From positions 1 through 18,890 of the forward strand of contig CBDUCN010000064.1 of assembly GCA_965365655.1 (NCBI GenBank): 18,890 nucleotides of DNA, read 5' to 3'. Source of the DNA: JBFHNV01 sp965365655 (GTDB lineage: Bacteria > Pseudomonadota > Gammaproteobacteria > HK1). Numbering within the stretch: the first letter of the stretch is position 1; each line of letters begins with the position of its first letter. A program made the translations under genes and the position numbers. A model generated the notes under the pieces. That model was not told where the DNA came from, did not search any database, and saw only the letters and a program-made list of their open reading frames with translations. Shown in pieces: positions 1-8,265 of the stretch.

Positions 1-56
1 CTTACGTCCTGCGCGTCCGTGCGCCGCGCGTCGATGTCGGAATCGACGGCAGCGCA

Positions 57-1373
57 TCAGTCCCCCTCCAGGTGCTCCACGCGAATCCGCGTCACCCTGC
101 CCTCGATGCACTCCAGCGCCTCGACGCGGGCCAGCGCCTCGTTCATCTGGCGCTCGCGCACGGTGTGGGTGAGCATCACCAGCTTCGCCTTCGGGCTGCC
201 GCGCGGCGGCTCGGGCTGCACCACGGCCTCGATGCTGATGCCGGCGTCGCCGAACGCGGTCGCGATCTCGCCGAGCGCGCCGGGCTGGTCGGCGGCGACC
301 ATGCGCAGGTAGTACGCGGTCTCGCACTCCTCGATCGGCAGCGCCGGCAGCTCGGCGAGGCGCCCGGGCTGGAACGCGAGGTGCGGCACCCGGTTCTCCG
401 GGTCCGAGGTCAGCGTGCGCACGACGTCCACGAGATCCGCGACCACCGCCGACGCGGTGGGCTCGGCGCCCGCGCCGGCGCCGTAGTGCAGCGTCGGGCC
501 CACGGCGTCGCCGCACACCAGCACCGCGTTCATCACGCCGTGCACGCTCGCGATGAGCCGCCGCTCCGGGATCAGCGTCGGGTGCACGCGCATCTCGATG
601 CCGTCCTCGCGCCGGCGCGCGATGCCGAGGTGCTTGATCGTGTAGCCCAGCTCGGCGGCGTAGTGCACGTCCTCGGGCGTCACCTTCGTGATGCCCTCGG
701 TGTACACCTTGTCGAACTCGAGCGGCTTGCCGAACGCGATCGCCGACAGGATGCACAGCTTGTGCGCGGCGTCGATTCCCTCGACGTCGAACGTGGGGTC
801 GGCCTCGGCGTACCCGAGCGCCTGCGCCTCGGCCAGCACCTCGTCGAAGGCGCGGCCCTTGTCGCGCATCTCGGTGAGGATGAAGTTGCCGGTGCCGTTG
901 ATGATCCCGGCCAGCCACTCGATGCGATTGCCGGCGAGCCCCTCGCGCAGCGTCTTGATGATCGGGATGCCGCCGGCCACCGCGCTCTCGAAGGCCACCA
1001 TCACGCCGCGCTGCGTCGCGCGGGCGAAGATCTCGTTGCCGTGCAGCGCGATCAGCGCCTTGTTCGCGGTGACCACGTGCTTGCCCAGCTCGATGGCCTC
1101 CAGCACCAGCTCGCGGGCGGGCTCGATGCCGCCCATCAGCTCGACCACCACCTCCACGTCGGGGTTGCGCACCACCTCGCGGGCGTCGCGGGTGAGCGCG
1201 ATGCCCGCGGTGTCGCAGATGCGCGCCTTGGCCGTATCGCGCGCCGCCGCCTGCACGACCTGGATGCCGCGCCCGGCGCGGCCCACGATCTCCTCCTCGT
1301 TACGGCGCAGCACGTTGACCGTGCCGCCGCCCACCGTGCCGAGCCCGATCAGGCCCACCCGTACGGGGTTCAC
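57..1373 (-). CDS. hom: Homoserine dehydrogenase, monofunctional with C-terminal ACT domain
   Basis: NAD(P)H-dependent reduction of aspartate semialdehyde to homoserine, the branch point to threonine and methionine; cytosolic. The 438-residue protein has an N-terminal Rossmann nucleotide-binding loop (GLGTVG, residues 10-15), the conserved TANKALIA lysine segment, the family stretch around AGGIPIIKTLREG and a C-terminal ACT domain (about 354-430) that in this family senses threonine. There is no aspartokinase domain, so it is the short monofunctional type, and its length is normal. I chose the GTG at 1373 because it precedes the Rossmann fold directly, overlaps the alaC stop in a GTGA junction and has AGGAG eight bases upstream. 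The open frame continues far upstream only as a shadow of alaC. It is second in an alaC-hom operon. I see no threonine attenuator. Very sure of function. Confidence 0.97.
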   Translation of the reverse strand: MNPVRVGLIGLGTVGGGTVNVLRRNEEEIVGRAGRGIQVVQAAARDTAKARICDTAGIALTRDAREVVRNPDVEVVVELMGGIEPARELVLEAIELGKHVVTANKALIALHGNEIFARATQRGVMVAFESAVAGGIPIIKTLREGLAGNRIEWLAGIINGTGNFILTEMRDKGRAFDEVLAEAQALGYAEADPTFDVEGIDAAHKLCILSAIAFGKPLEFDKVYTEGITKVTPEDVHYAAELGYTIKHLGIARRREDGIEMRVHPTLIPERRLIASVHGVMNAVLVCGDAVGPTLHYGAGAGAEPTASAVVADLVDVVRTLTSDPENRVPHLAFQPGRLAELPALPIEECETAYYLRMVAADQPGALGEIATAFGDAGISIEAVVQPEPPRGSPKAKLVMLTHTVRERQMNEALARVEALECIEGRVTRIRVEHLEGD

Positions 1374-2587
1374 GTCGCGCGCTCCTCGGTGACCGCCGGC
1401 GCGACGCCCGACGCGGCGCGCAGCATGCGGCGGATGCCGCGCACCGCCTGGCGGGTGCGATGCTCGTTCTCGATCAGCGCGAAGCGCACGTGGTCGTCGC
1501 CGTACTGGCCGAAGCCGATGCCCGGCGACACCGCGACCTTCGCGTGCTCGATCAGGTGCTTGGAGAACTCCAGCGATCCCATGTGCCGGAACGGCTCCGG
1601 AATCGGCGCCCACACGAACATCGTGCCCTTCGGCCTGTCGACCGCCCAGCCCGCGGCGTTCAGCCCGTCGCACAGCACGTCGCGGCGGCTCGCGTAGGTG
1701 TCGCGGATCTCGGCCACGCAGTCCTGCGGTCCTTCCAGCGCCGCGATCGCCGCGACCTGGATCGGCGTGAACATGCCGTAGTCGAGGTAGGACTTGATGC
1801 GCGCCAGCGCACCCACGAGGTCCGGGTTGCCCACCATGAAGCCGACCCGCCATCCGGGCATGTTGTAGCTCTTCGACAGCGAGAAGAACTCCACGCAGCA
1901 GTCCTTCGCCCCGGGCACCTGCAGGATGGACGGCGCGCGGTAGCCGTCGAACACGATGTCGGCGTACGCGAGATCGTGCACCACCCAGATGCCGTGCTTG
2001 CGCGCAACAGCCACCACGCGCTCGAAGAAGTCGAGCTCCACGCACTGGCAGGTCGGGTTGGCCGGGAAGTTCAGCACCAGCATCTTGGGCCGCGGCCAGA
2101 TCTCCTCGATCGCGCGCGTGAGCTCGGCGAAGAAGTCCACGCCCGGCACCAGCTTCACGTGGCGGATGTCGGCGCCGGCGATCACCATGCCGTAGGGGTG
2201 GATGGGATAGCTGGGGTTGGGCACCAGCACCACGTCGCCCTGGCCCACGGTGGCCATCGCGAGGTGCGCGAGCCCCTCCTTGGAGCCGATGGTGACGATC
2301 GCCTCGCTCTCGACGTCGAGCTCCACGCCGTAGCGCTCCGCGTACCAGCGGCAGATCGCGCGGCGAAGGCGCGGGATCCCGCGCGACGCGGAGTAGCGGT
2401 GGGTGTGCTGGCGGCGCGCCACCTCGACGAGCTTGTCCACGATGTGCTGCGGCGTGGGACGCTCCGGGTTGCCCATGCCGAAGTCGATGATGTCCTCGCC
2501 GCGCGCCCGCGCCGCTGCCTTCAGCTCGTTGACGATGTTGAACACGTACGGCGGGAGCCGCTCGATACGCGGGAAATTCGCCTTCAC
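1370..2587 (-). CDS. alaC: AlaC-type PLP aminotransferase (glutamate-pyruvate transaminase family)
   Basis: Class I/II fold-type I PLP aminotransferase. It is close throughout to E. coli AlaC (YfdZ), which makes alanine from pyruvate and glutamate. Visible landmarks are RLPPYVFNI near the N-terminus, GEDIIDFGMGNP, SRGIPRLRRAI, VTIGSKEGLAHL, VPNPSYPIHPYG, NFPANPTCQCVE, HDLAYADIVFDG and the PLP lysine in SLSKSYNMPGWR (Lys239). From the GTG at 2587 it has 405 residues, near the E. coli length. An earlier TTG at 2650 would add 21 residues but falls inside the likely promoter, so GTG 2587 is preferred. It is the first gene of a pair with hom, overlapping it by four bases. Proteins of this family next to hom have also been annotated as succinyldiaminopimelate aminotransferases, so the substrate is less certain than the family. 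Confidence 0.93.
   Translation of the reverse strand: MKANFPRIERLPPYVFNIVNELKAAARARGEDIIDFGMGNPERPTPQHIVDKLVEVARRQHTHRYSASRGIPRLRRAICRWYAERYGVELDVESEAIVTIGSKEGLAHLAMATVGQGDVVLVPNPSYPIHPYGMVIAGADIRHVKLVPGVDFFAELTRAIEEIWPRPKMLVLNFPANPTCQCVELDFFERVVAVARKHGIWVVHDLAYADIVFDGYRAPSILQVPGAKDCCVEFFSLSKSYNMPGWRVGFMVGNPDLVGALARIKSYLDYGMFTPIQVAAIAALEGPQDCVAEIRDTYASRRDVLCDGLNAAGWAVDRPKGTMFVWAPIPEPFRHMGSLEFSKHLIEHAKVAVSPGIGFGQYGDDHVRFALIENEHRTRQAVRGIRRMLRAASGVAPAVTEERAT
1382..1386 (-). promoter_or_regulatory. Ribosome binding site of hom inside the alaC 3' end
   Basis: On the minus strand AGGAG lies eight bases before the GTG at 1373, within the last codons of alaC. It decides the hom start and, with the GTGA stop/start overlap, indicates translational coupling. 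It is one of the few strong Shine-Dalgarno matches in the window. Confidence 0.75.
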
Positions 2588-2620
2588 GGGAGCGCCGGAA
2601 CCCAGGAAAAAAGGGGCGCG

Positions 2621-2650
2621 AGCATAACGAATGGGGGTGCCGCCAGGCAA
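2621..2650 (-). promoter_or_regulatory. Candidate sigma-70 promoter of alaC-hom
   Basis: Minus-strand TTGCCT (2645-2650) and TATGCT (2621-2626) are separated by 18 bases. This is the best -35/-10 pair in the window. Transcription would start near 2614, giving a leader of about 27 bases to the GTG at 2587 and ruling out the TTG at 2650 as the start. Inference from the sequence only. Confidence 0.55.
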
Positions 2651-2687
2651 ACGGCCCGCGCGTCGCGGGCACCTCCGGGCACGGCGG

Positions 2688-2693
2688 TATAGT
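2688..2693 (+). promoter_or_regulatory. Candidate -10 element for tldD
   Basis: TATAGT stands out in GC-rich sequence in the 166-base divergent region between alaC and tldD, 60 bases before the tldD ATG. No convincing -35 hexamer is visible 16-18 bases upstream. Confidence 0.35.
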
Positions 2694-2753
2694 TCGCCCG
2701 GGGCGCCCCGCGGGCGTTCCCGCTTCCCCTCCGCAGCACGGCGTCACGACCCC

Positions 2754-4214
2754 ATGAGCACCTCCCTGGAGACCGCCACCGAACACCTGCTGAGCCCCGG
2801 CGACCTCGACGAGCGGTCGCTGGCCCGCACGCTGGACATGCTGCTCGCGCACGAGGTGGACCTCGCGGACCTGTACTTCCAGGCCACCCGCTCGGAGTCG
2901 TGGGTGCTCGAGGACGGCATCGTCAAGGAGGGCAGCCACAGCATCGAGCAGGGGGTCGGGGTGCGCGCGGTGAGCGGCGAGAAGACCGGCTTCGCGTACT
3001 CAGACGAGATCGTCGCGCCCGCGCTCACCGACGCCGCGCGGGCGGCGCGGGCGATCGCCCACGGCGGCGCGTCGGGCGCGGTGCAGGTGTTCCGCCGCGG
3101 CGCGGGCCAGGGCGGCGGCCACGACCTCTACCGCCCGCTGGACCCACTGGACTCGCTGGACGAGCGCGCCCGCATCGAGCTGCTGCAGGCGGTGGACGCC
3201 GAGGCCCGCCGCCAGGACCCGCGGGTGAGCCAGGTCATCGTCAGCCTCGCCGGGGAGATCGACCGCGTGCTGGTGGCCGCCAGCGACGGCACCCTCGCCA
3301 GCGACGTGCGCCCGCTGGTGCGCCTGAACGTCAGCGTGATCGCCGACGACGGCAAGGGCCGCCGCGAGTCGGCGTCCAGCGGCGGCGGCGGGCGCTTCGG
3401 CTACGCGTGGTTCCTGGACGAGGATCGTGCCCTCGGCTACGCGCGCGAGGCGGTGCGCCAGGCGCTGGTGAACCTGGACGCGGTCGCGGCGCCGGCCGGC
3501 ACCATGACCGTGGTGCTGGGGTCGGGCTGGCCGGGCGTGCTGCTGCACGAGGCCATTGGCCACGGGCTGGAGGGCGACTTCAACCGCAAGGGCAGCTCCG
3601 CGTTCTCCGGGCGCATCGGCGAGAAAGTGGCCAGCGAGCTGTGCACCGTGGTCGACGACGGCACCCTGGCCGACCGCCGCGGCTCGCTGAACGTGGACGA
3701 CGAGGGCACGCCCACGTCATGCACGACGCTGATCGAGAACGGGCGCCTGAAGGGATACATGCAGGACAAGATGAACGCGCGTCTGATGAACGTGTCCCCC
3801 ACCGGGAACGGCCGGCGCGAGTCCTACGCCCACCTGCCGATGCCGCGCATGACCAACACCTACATGCTCGCGGGCCCGCACGCGCGCGACGAGATCATCG
3901 CGTCGGTGGACAAGGGGCTGTACGCGGTGAACTTCGGCGGCGGCCAGGTGGACATCACGTCCGGGCGCTTCGTGTTCTCGGCCAGCGAGGCATACCTGAT
4001 CGAGAACGGGAAGGTCACGGCCCCGGTGAAGGGCGCGACGCTCATCGGCAACGGCCCGGAGGTGCTCGGCCGCGTGTCGATGGTCGGCGACGACCTCGAG
4101 CTGGACTCCGGCGTCGGTACCTGCGGCAAGGAGGGCCAGAGCGTGCCGGTCGGCGTCGGGCAGCCGACGCTGCGGATCGACGGGCTGACGGTGGGCGGGA
4201 CCAGCGTCGGCTGA
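2754..4214 (+). CDS. tldD: TldD metallopeptidase
   Basis: TldD of the TldD/PmbA (TldE) family. In E. coli the TldD-TldE heterodimer is a zinc protease that degrades unfolded peptides, matures microcin B17 and affects CcdA stability. The protein has 486 residues (E. coli about 481). It carries the HExxxH zinc motif as HEAIGH (His265, Glu266, His270) inside GVLLHEAIGHGLEGD, the following DDEGTP and MQDKMNARLMNVSPTGNGRRES segments, and Cys457 in GTCGKEGQS, the position of the third metal ligand in this family. These motifs separate it from PmbA, which lacks the zinc site. ATG 2754 begins where homology begins; the frame is open 41 codons further upstream but that part looks non-coding. It is transcribed alone, diverging from alaC and converging on an MFS gene. 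The partner pmbA is not in the window. Confidence 0.96.
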   Translation: MSTSLETATEHLLSPGDLDERSLARTLDMLLAHEVDLADLYFQATRSESWVLEDGIVKEGSHSIEQGVGVRAVSGEKTGFAYSDEIVAPALTDAARAARAIAHGGASGAVQVFRRGAGQGGGHDLYRPLDPLDSLDERARIELLQAVDAEARRQDPRVSQVIVSLAGEIDRVLVAASDGTLASDVRPLVRLNVSVIADDGKGRRESASSGGGGRFGYAWFLDEDRALGYAREAVRQALVNLDAVAAPAGTMTVVLGSGWPGVLLHEAIGHGLEGDFNRKGSSAFSGRIGEKVASELCTVVDDGTLADRRGSLNVDDEGTPTSCTTLIENGRLKGYMQDKMNARLMNVSPTGNGRRESYAHLPMPRMTNTYMLAGPHARDEIIASVDKGLYAVNFGGGQVDITSGRFVFSASEAYLIENGKVTAPVKGATLIGNGPEVLGRVSMVGDDLELDSGVGTCGKEGQSVPVGVGQPTLRIDGLTVGGTSVG

Positions 4215-4232
4215 AAGGTTGTCAGTCGTTTC

Positions 4233-5483
4233 TCACCGCCGCTCGCGAGCCAGCAGCAGCCACGCGTAGGCGACCACCTCGAGCAGCAGCGCGACTCCGA
4301 ACGCGGCCCGGTAGCCGTCGGGCAGGTAGCTGCCGGCGGCCGCGGCGGGGAAGCGCTCGATGATCGCGCCCATGCCCCACTGCGCGGCGAAGGCGCCGCC
4401 GAACGCGAACACGTTGAGCCCGGTGACCACGCGGCCCGCGAGGGCGCGCGGGAAGGCCTGCGTCAGGTGGGCGTAGAACAGGATGCCGCAGGTTCCGAAG
4501 TAGCCGAACGCGATCCACAGCCAGGTCGCGACGGCCGGCGGCGCGAACACGATGCCGGCCTGGGTGAGCACGAACGCGGCGATCAGCGCGGTGGCGACGG
4601 TGAGCGTGCTCACGCCGCGGCGCCCGAGGCGCTCGGCGATCGCACCCAGGGTGAAGAAGCCGGCCACCATCGCCATCGCGATCCACAGCAGGTGCGCCGC
4701 CGCGGCGTCGCGATCCATGCCCGCGACGTCGATGAACCACGGGCCCGCCCACAGCCCCTGCATCGACAGGAACGCGGCCTGGTTCAGCGTGCTGATCGGC
4801 ACCACGCGCCAGAACGCACGGCTCGCGAACACCTGCCCCACGCCGGCCAGCGCCTCGGCGAACCCCTCCCCCGGCGCGCCGCGCGCCTCCTCGGGTCGAC
4901 GCGGCACGACCGTGAACAGCACCACCGCGGCGGTGCCCGACAGCGCCGCGAAGCCCGCGAACACGCCGCGCCAGTCGGTGATCCCTAGCAGCATCTCCAC
5001 CGGCGCGGTCGCGGACAGCGCACCGAGGCCGCCGGCGGTCATGATGCAGCCGTTCGCGAACGGCAGCCGCTCGGGCGCGAACCACAGCGTGTTGGCCTTG
5101 AACGAGGCCATCAGGCACGCCGACACCCCGAGCCCGATCAGCGCGCGCCCGACGGTGAGCCCGGGCAGGCCGTCGCTGGCGGCGAACACCGCGCTGCCCG
5201 CCGCGGCGACGAGCAGCAGCGCGGACTCCACCCGCCGCGGGCCGTAGCGGTCCAGCAGCACGCCCAGCGGGAGCTGGAACGCGGCAAAGGTCAGGAAGTA
5301 GACGCTGGTCAGCAGCCCCAGCGCCTCCGCGCTGAGCCCCAGCTCCGAGACCAGGTCCGGCGCGATCACCGCGTTGACGTTGCGCGCGAGGTAGCTGAAG
5401 TAGTAGCCCAGCGCGAACGGCAGGAACACCCGCAGCGCGGTCGCGGTCCCCACCGGGGGGTGGCGGGTGCTGCCGGCGGTCAT
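4233..5483 (-). CDS. MFS transporter, substrate unknown
   Basis: Major facilitator superfamily inner-membrane permease of 416 residues with about twelve hydrophobic segments and a basic central loop near residues 195-215. The family motif A in the loop after the second helix is clear (GVLLDRYGPRRVE), and helix 1 reads FLPFALGYYFSYLARNVNA. I recognise the superfamily but not a substrate-specific subfamily, so no symbol is given. It starts 55 bases after the leuC stop on the same strand and could be cotranscribed with leuC, but nothing shows a link to leucine. Its 3' end faces tldD with 18 bases between the stop codons. There is no clear Shine-Dalgarno before the ATG. Confidence 0.9.
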   Translation of the reverse strand: MTAGSTRHPPVGTATALRVFLPFALGYYFSYLARNVNAVIAPDLVSELGLSAEALGLLTSVYFLTFAAFQLPLGVLLDRYGPRRVESALLLVAAAGSAVFAASDGLPGLTVGRALIGLGVSACLMASFKANTLWFAPERLPFANGCIMTAGGLGALSATAPVEMLLGITDWRGVFAGFAALSGTAAVVLFTVVPRRPEEARGAPGEGFAEALAGVGQVFASRAFWRVVPISTLNQAAFLSMQGLWAGPWFIDVAGMDRDAAAAHLLWIAMAMVAGFFTLGAIAERLGRRGVSTLTVATALIAAFVLTQAGIVFAPPAVATWLWIAFGYFGTCGILFYAHLTQAFPRALAGRVVTGLNVFAFGGAFAAQWGMGAIIERFPAAAAGSYLPDGYRAAFGVALLLEVVAYAWLLLARERR

Positions 5484-5538
5484 CTGACGCAGCGGCGCGA
5501 TGCGCGCACGGGTCGCGGCGCCGCGGCGACGGACGCGC

Positions 5539-6951
5539 TCAGCCCGCCGCCATCTCCCGCGCGTCCACGAAGTGCCCGGCGATGCCGGCAGCGGCCGCCA
5601 TCGCGGGGCTCACGAGGTGGGTGCGCCCGCCGGGGCCCTGGCGCCCCTCGAAGTTGCGGTTCGACGTCGCCGCGCAGCGCTCGCCCGGCGACAGCCGGTC
5701 GTCGTTCATCGCGAGGCACATCGAGCAGCCCGGCTCGCGCCACTCGAAGCCCGCGTCCAGGAACACCCGGTCCAGGCCCTCGTCCTCGGCCTGCTTCTTC
5801 ACGAGCCCCGAGCCGGGCACCACCATCGCGAGCTTGACGCCGGACGCGAGCCGGCGCCCGCGCACGACGGCCGCGGCGGCGCGCAGGTCCTCGATGCGCC
5901 CGTTGGTGCACGAGCCGATGAACACCTTGTCGACGGGGATGTCGGTGATCGCGGTGCCGGGCGCGAGGTCCATGTAGCTCAGCGCGCGCTCGAGGAAGCG
6001 CCGGCGCACCGGATCCGCCTCGTCGGCCGGGTCCGGCACCCGGCCGTCCACCGGCGCGGTGAGCTCCGGCGAGGTGCCCCAGGTCACCTGCGGGACGATG
6101 CTGGCCGCGTCGATCTCGAGCACGCTGTCGAACACCGCGCCGTCGTCGCTCACCAGGTCCCGCCACGCCTCCACCGCGCGATCCCACAGCTCGCCCTTCG
6201 GCGCGAAGGGCCGCCCGCGCACGTACTCGATCGTGGTCTCGTCCACCGCGACCATGCCGTTGCGCGCGCCGAACTCGATGGTCATGTTGCACAAGGTCAT
6301 GCGCCCTTCCATCGACAGCGCGCGCACGGCGTCGCCCGCGTACTCGATCGCGTGGCCGGTGCCGGCCGCGGTGCCGTAGCGCCCGATCATCGCCAGCGCC
6401 ATGTCCTTGGCGGTGACCCCGGGGCCGGTCGCGCCGCTGAACACGACCTGCATGTTCTTCATCTTCGACTGCACCAGGCACTGCGTGGCCAGCACGTGCT
6501 CCACCTCGCTGGTGCCGATGCCCATCGCGAGACACGCGAGCGCGCCGTGGGTGGAGGTGTGCGAATCGCCGCACACCACCGTCATGCCCGGCAGGGTCGC
6601 ACCCTGCTCGGGGCCGATGATGTGCACGATGCCCTGGCGCCGGTCGTTCATCTTGAACTGCACCACGCCGTGCGCGTCGCAGTTCGCATCCAGGGTGTCC
6701 ACCTGCAGCTTCGCGATCGGGTCCTGGATGGGCCCGCTGCGATCCGTGGTGGGCACGTTGTGATCGGACACCGCGAGGTTCGCGTCCACCCGCCACAGCT
6801 TGCGCCCGGCCAGCTTCAGCCCCTCGAAGGGCTGCGGCGTGGTCACCTCGTGCAGCAGGTGGCGGTCGATGTAGAGCAGCGACGCGCCGCCCTCGTCGGC
6901 ACGGACCACGTGGGCGTTCCACAGCTTGTCGTAGAGGGTCTGGGCGGGCAT
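5539..6951 (-). CDS. leuC: 3-isopropylmalate dehydratase large subunit
   Basis: Large, iron-sulfur subunit of isopropylmalate isomerase, converting 2- to 3-isopropylmalate in leucine synthesis; works as a LeuC-LeuD heterodimer in the cytosol. The 470 residues match E. coli LeuC in length and sequence. The three cluster cysteines are present: Cys348 in GSCTNGR, and Cys409 and Cys412 in PGCSMCLAMN. The aconitase-family segments VVCGDSHTSTHGA, GATGPGVTAKDMALA and TSNRNFEGRQGPGGRTHLVSP are intact. Normally leuC is followed by leuD and often leuB; here the next gene is an MFS transporter, so leuD must be elsewhere. A TAGAAT element 40 bases upstream suggests its own promoter. Function is very sure; whether this is the only leuC copy cannot be told. 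Confidence 0.96.
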   Translation of the reverse strand: MPAQTLYDKLWNAHVVRADEGGASLLYIDRHLLHEVTTPQPFEGLKLAGRKLWRVDANLAVSDHNVPTTDRSGPIQDPIAKLQVDTLDANCDAHGVVQFKMNDRRQGIVHIIGPEQGATLPGMTVVCGDSHTSTHGALACLAMGIGTSEVEHVLATQCLVQSKMKNMQVVFSGATGPGVTAKDMALAMIGRYGTAAGTGHAIEYAGDAVRALSMEGRMTLCNMTIEFGARNGMVAVDETTIEYVRGRPFAPKGELWDRAVEAWRDLVSDDGAVFDSVLEIDAASIVPQVTWGTSPELTAPVDGRVPDPADEADPVRRRFLERALSYMDLAPGTAITDIPVDKVFIGSCTNGRIEDLRAAAAVVRGRRLASGVKLAMVVPGSGLVKKQAEDEGLDRVFLDAGFEWREPGCSMCLAMNDDRLSPGERCAATSNRNFEGRQGPGGRTHLVSPAMAAAAGIAGHFVDAREMAAG

Positions 6952-6990
6952 GTCGGGGCGCTCTCGCGGCGTGCTTCGGGGAGGGGCCGG

Positions 6991-6996
6991 ATTCTA
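6991..6996 (-). promoter_or_regulatory. Candidate -10 element for leuC
   Basis: Minus-strand TAGAAT (five of six matches to TATAAT) lies 39 bases before the leuC ATG in a 137-base gap. The hexamer 17 bases upstream (CTCCCC) is not -35-like. It would give a leader of about 33 bases. Confidence 0.4.
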
Positions 6997-7055
6997 GCGC
7001 AGTGCGTCGCGCGGGGAGGCCCGATGGATGCCGGCACATCGCGGTGCCGCACGCC

Positions 7056-7086
7056 GGCCGGCGAAGGACGACGTCGCTCGCCGGCC
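7056..7086 (-). terminator. Hairpin after the HcaT-like transporter gene
   Basis: A perfect 9-bp stem (GGCCGGCGA at 7056-7064 against TCGCCGGCC at 7078-7086) with a 13-base loop begins two bases after the transporter stop codon and precedes the leuC promoter element. No T-tract follows, so it is not a classical intrinsic terminator; it may stabilise the 3' end or assist Rho-dependent ending. Confidence 0.4.
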
Positions 7087-7088
7087 CG

Positions 7089-8246
7089 TCAGCGCGCGTC
7101 CGCCCGCACCGCCAGCGCGACCACGCCGCCGAGCGCCGCGGCGCCCGCGGCCGCGAGCCAGGTCGCCTCCGCGCCCGCCGACGCCCACAGCCAGCCGGCG
7201 GCGGCGCTGCCCGCGGCGCCGCCCGCGCCGAAGCTGAGCGAGCTGTACAGCGCCTGGCCGCGGCCCTGGCGGCCGCCGGAGAACAGGCGGTGCACGAGCG
7301 CGATGCCGAGCGCGTGGTACGCGCCGAAGCTCACCGCGTGCAGCGCCTGCACCAGCACCAGCACCGGCCAGGTGGGCGGCGCGACGGCCAGCACCAGCCA
7401 GCGCGCGGCGGTCAGCGCGAAGCACCCCGCGAACAGCGGCGCCGCGGGCCACGCGGCCAGCAGGCGCGGCATCACCGCGAACAGCGCGACCTCCGCGACG
7501 ACGCCCAGCGCCCACAACGCGCCGATCGCGTCGCGGGAATGGCCGGCGCCGTCCAGGTAGATCGAGAAGAACACGTAGTACGGGCCGTGGCTCATCTGCA
7601 TCAGCGCGCATGCGAGCAGGAACGGCGTCACCCGCCGCCACGGCAGCGGCGGCACGGGCTCGCCGCTGCCGGGCCTCGCCCCCGGCTCCGCGGGCGGCTC
7701 GCGCAGCGCGAACGCCATCGCCGCCACCGACGCCATCATCGGCGCCACCACCCATGGCAGCGCGAGCGCGCCCTCGCGCTCGAGCAGCATGCCGACGCCG
7801 GCGCTCGCGAGCACGAAGCCCACCGAGCCCCAGAGCCGGATCCGCGAGTAGCGCGCCGCGCCGGCGCCCAGGTGCGCGAGCGTCACGGCTTCGAACTGCG
7901 GTATCACCGCGGTCCAGAACGTGTTGTAGACGACGATGATCAGCGCGAGCAGCGCCGCGTCCCGGGTCAGCGGGACGAGCGCGAAGCAGGCCGCACCGGC
8001 CACCGCGCCGACGCGGATGACGCCCATGCGCCGGCCGCGCCGATCCGCGAGCCAGCCCCACAGGTTCGGCGTCACGATGCGCACCGCCATGCCCAGCGCG
8101 ACCAGCGCGCCGATGCGCTCGGCGTCCAGCCCGATGCCGGCGAGGTACAGCGACCAGTAGGGCATGAACGCGCCCACGGCCGAGAAGAACAGGAAGTAGA
8201 AGCCTGCCAGGCGCACGCCCGGGACGGCGTGCGGGGACTCCGTCAT
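7089..8246 (-). CDS. HcaT-like MFS transporter (phenylpropionate permease family)
   Basis: Inner-membrane permease of 385 residues with about twelve hydrophobic helices. It resembles E. coli HcaT, the putative 3-phenylpropionate transporter, in several places: an N-terminal FMPYWSLYLAGIGL segment (HcaT has FLPFWSVWLKGIGL), YSRIRLWGSVGFV (HcaT YGKVRLWGSVAFV) and GALWALGVVAEVALFA (HcaT GYLWSLGVVAEVIIFA). I take it as a member of the PPP/MFS_1-like family; many such members next to housekeeping genes have no known substrate, so I give no symbol. It follows aroC by 19 bases and is probably the last gene of the prmB-kinase-aroC run, with a hairpin just after its stop. A link between chorismate synthesis and transport of an aromatic compound is tempting but unproven. 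Confidence 0.88.
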   Translation of the reverse strand: MTESPHAVPGVRLAGFYFLFFSAVGAFMPYWSLYLAGIGLDAERIGALVALGMAVRIVTPNLWGWLADRRGRRMGVIRVGAVAGAACFALVPLTRDAALLALIIVVYNTFWTAVIPQFEAVTLAHLGAGAARYSRIRLWGSVGFVLASAGVGMLLEREGALALPWVVAPMMASVAAMAFALREPPAEPGARPGSGEPVPPLPWRRVTPFLLACALMQMSHGPYYVFFSIYLDGAGHSRDAIGALWALGVVAEVALFAVMPRLLAAWPAAPLFAGCFALTAARWLVLAVAPPTWPVLVLVQALHAVSFGAYHALGIALVHRLFSGGRQGRGQALYSSLSFGAGGAAGSAAAGWLWASAGAEATWLAAAGAAALGGVVALAVRADAR

Positions 8247-8265
8247 GGCCTGCGGCGGCCGCCCC

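Noticed and set aside
1..57. A gene start downstream of hom: an ATG overlaps the hom TGA in a TGATG junction and stays open to the window edge.
   Set aside because: The 19 codons do not resemble threonine synthase or anything I recognise, and third positions are not GC-biased as in the real genes. The frame continuing hom past its stop looks more coding-like, but hom already ends at its normal length. Too short to call.
72..1697. Long plus-strand open frames opposite hom and alaC, and similar frames opposite leuC, aroC, the kinase and the HD-GYP gene.
   Set aside because: All lie antisense to well-supported genes, are rich in Arg, His, Ala and Gly, and show no recognisable domain.
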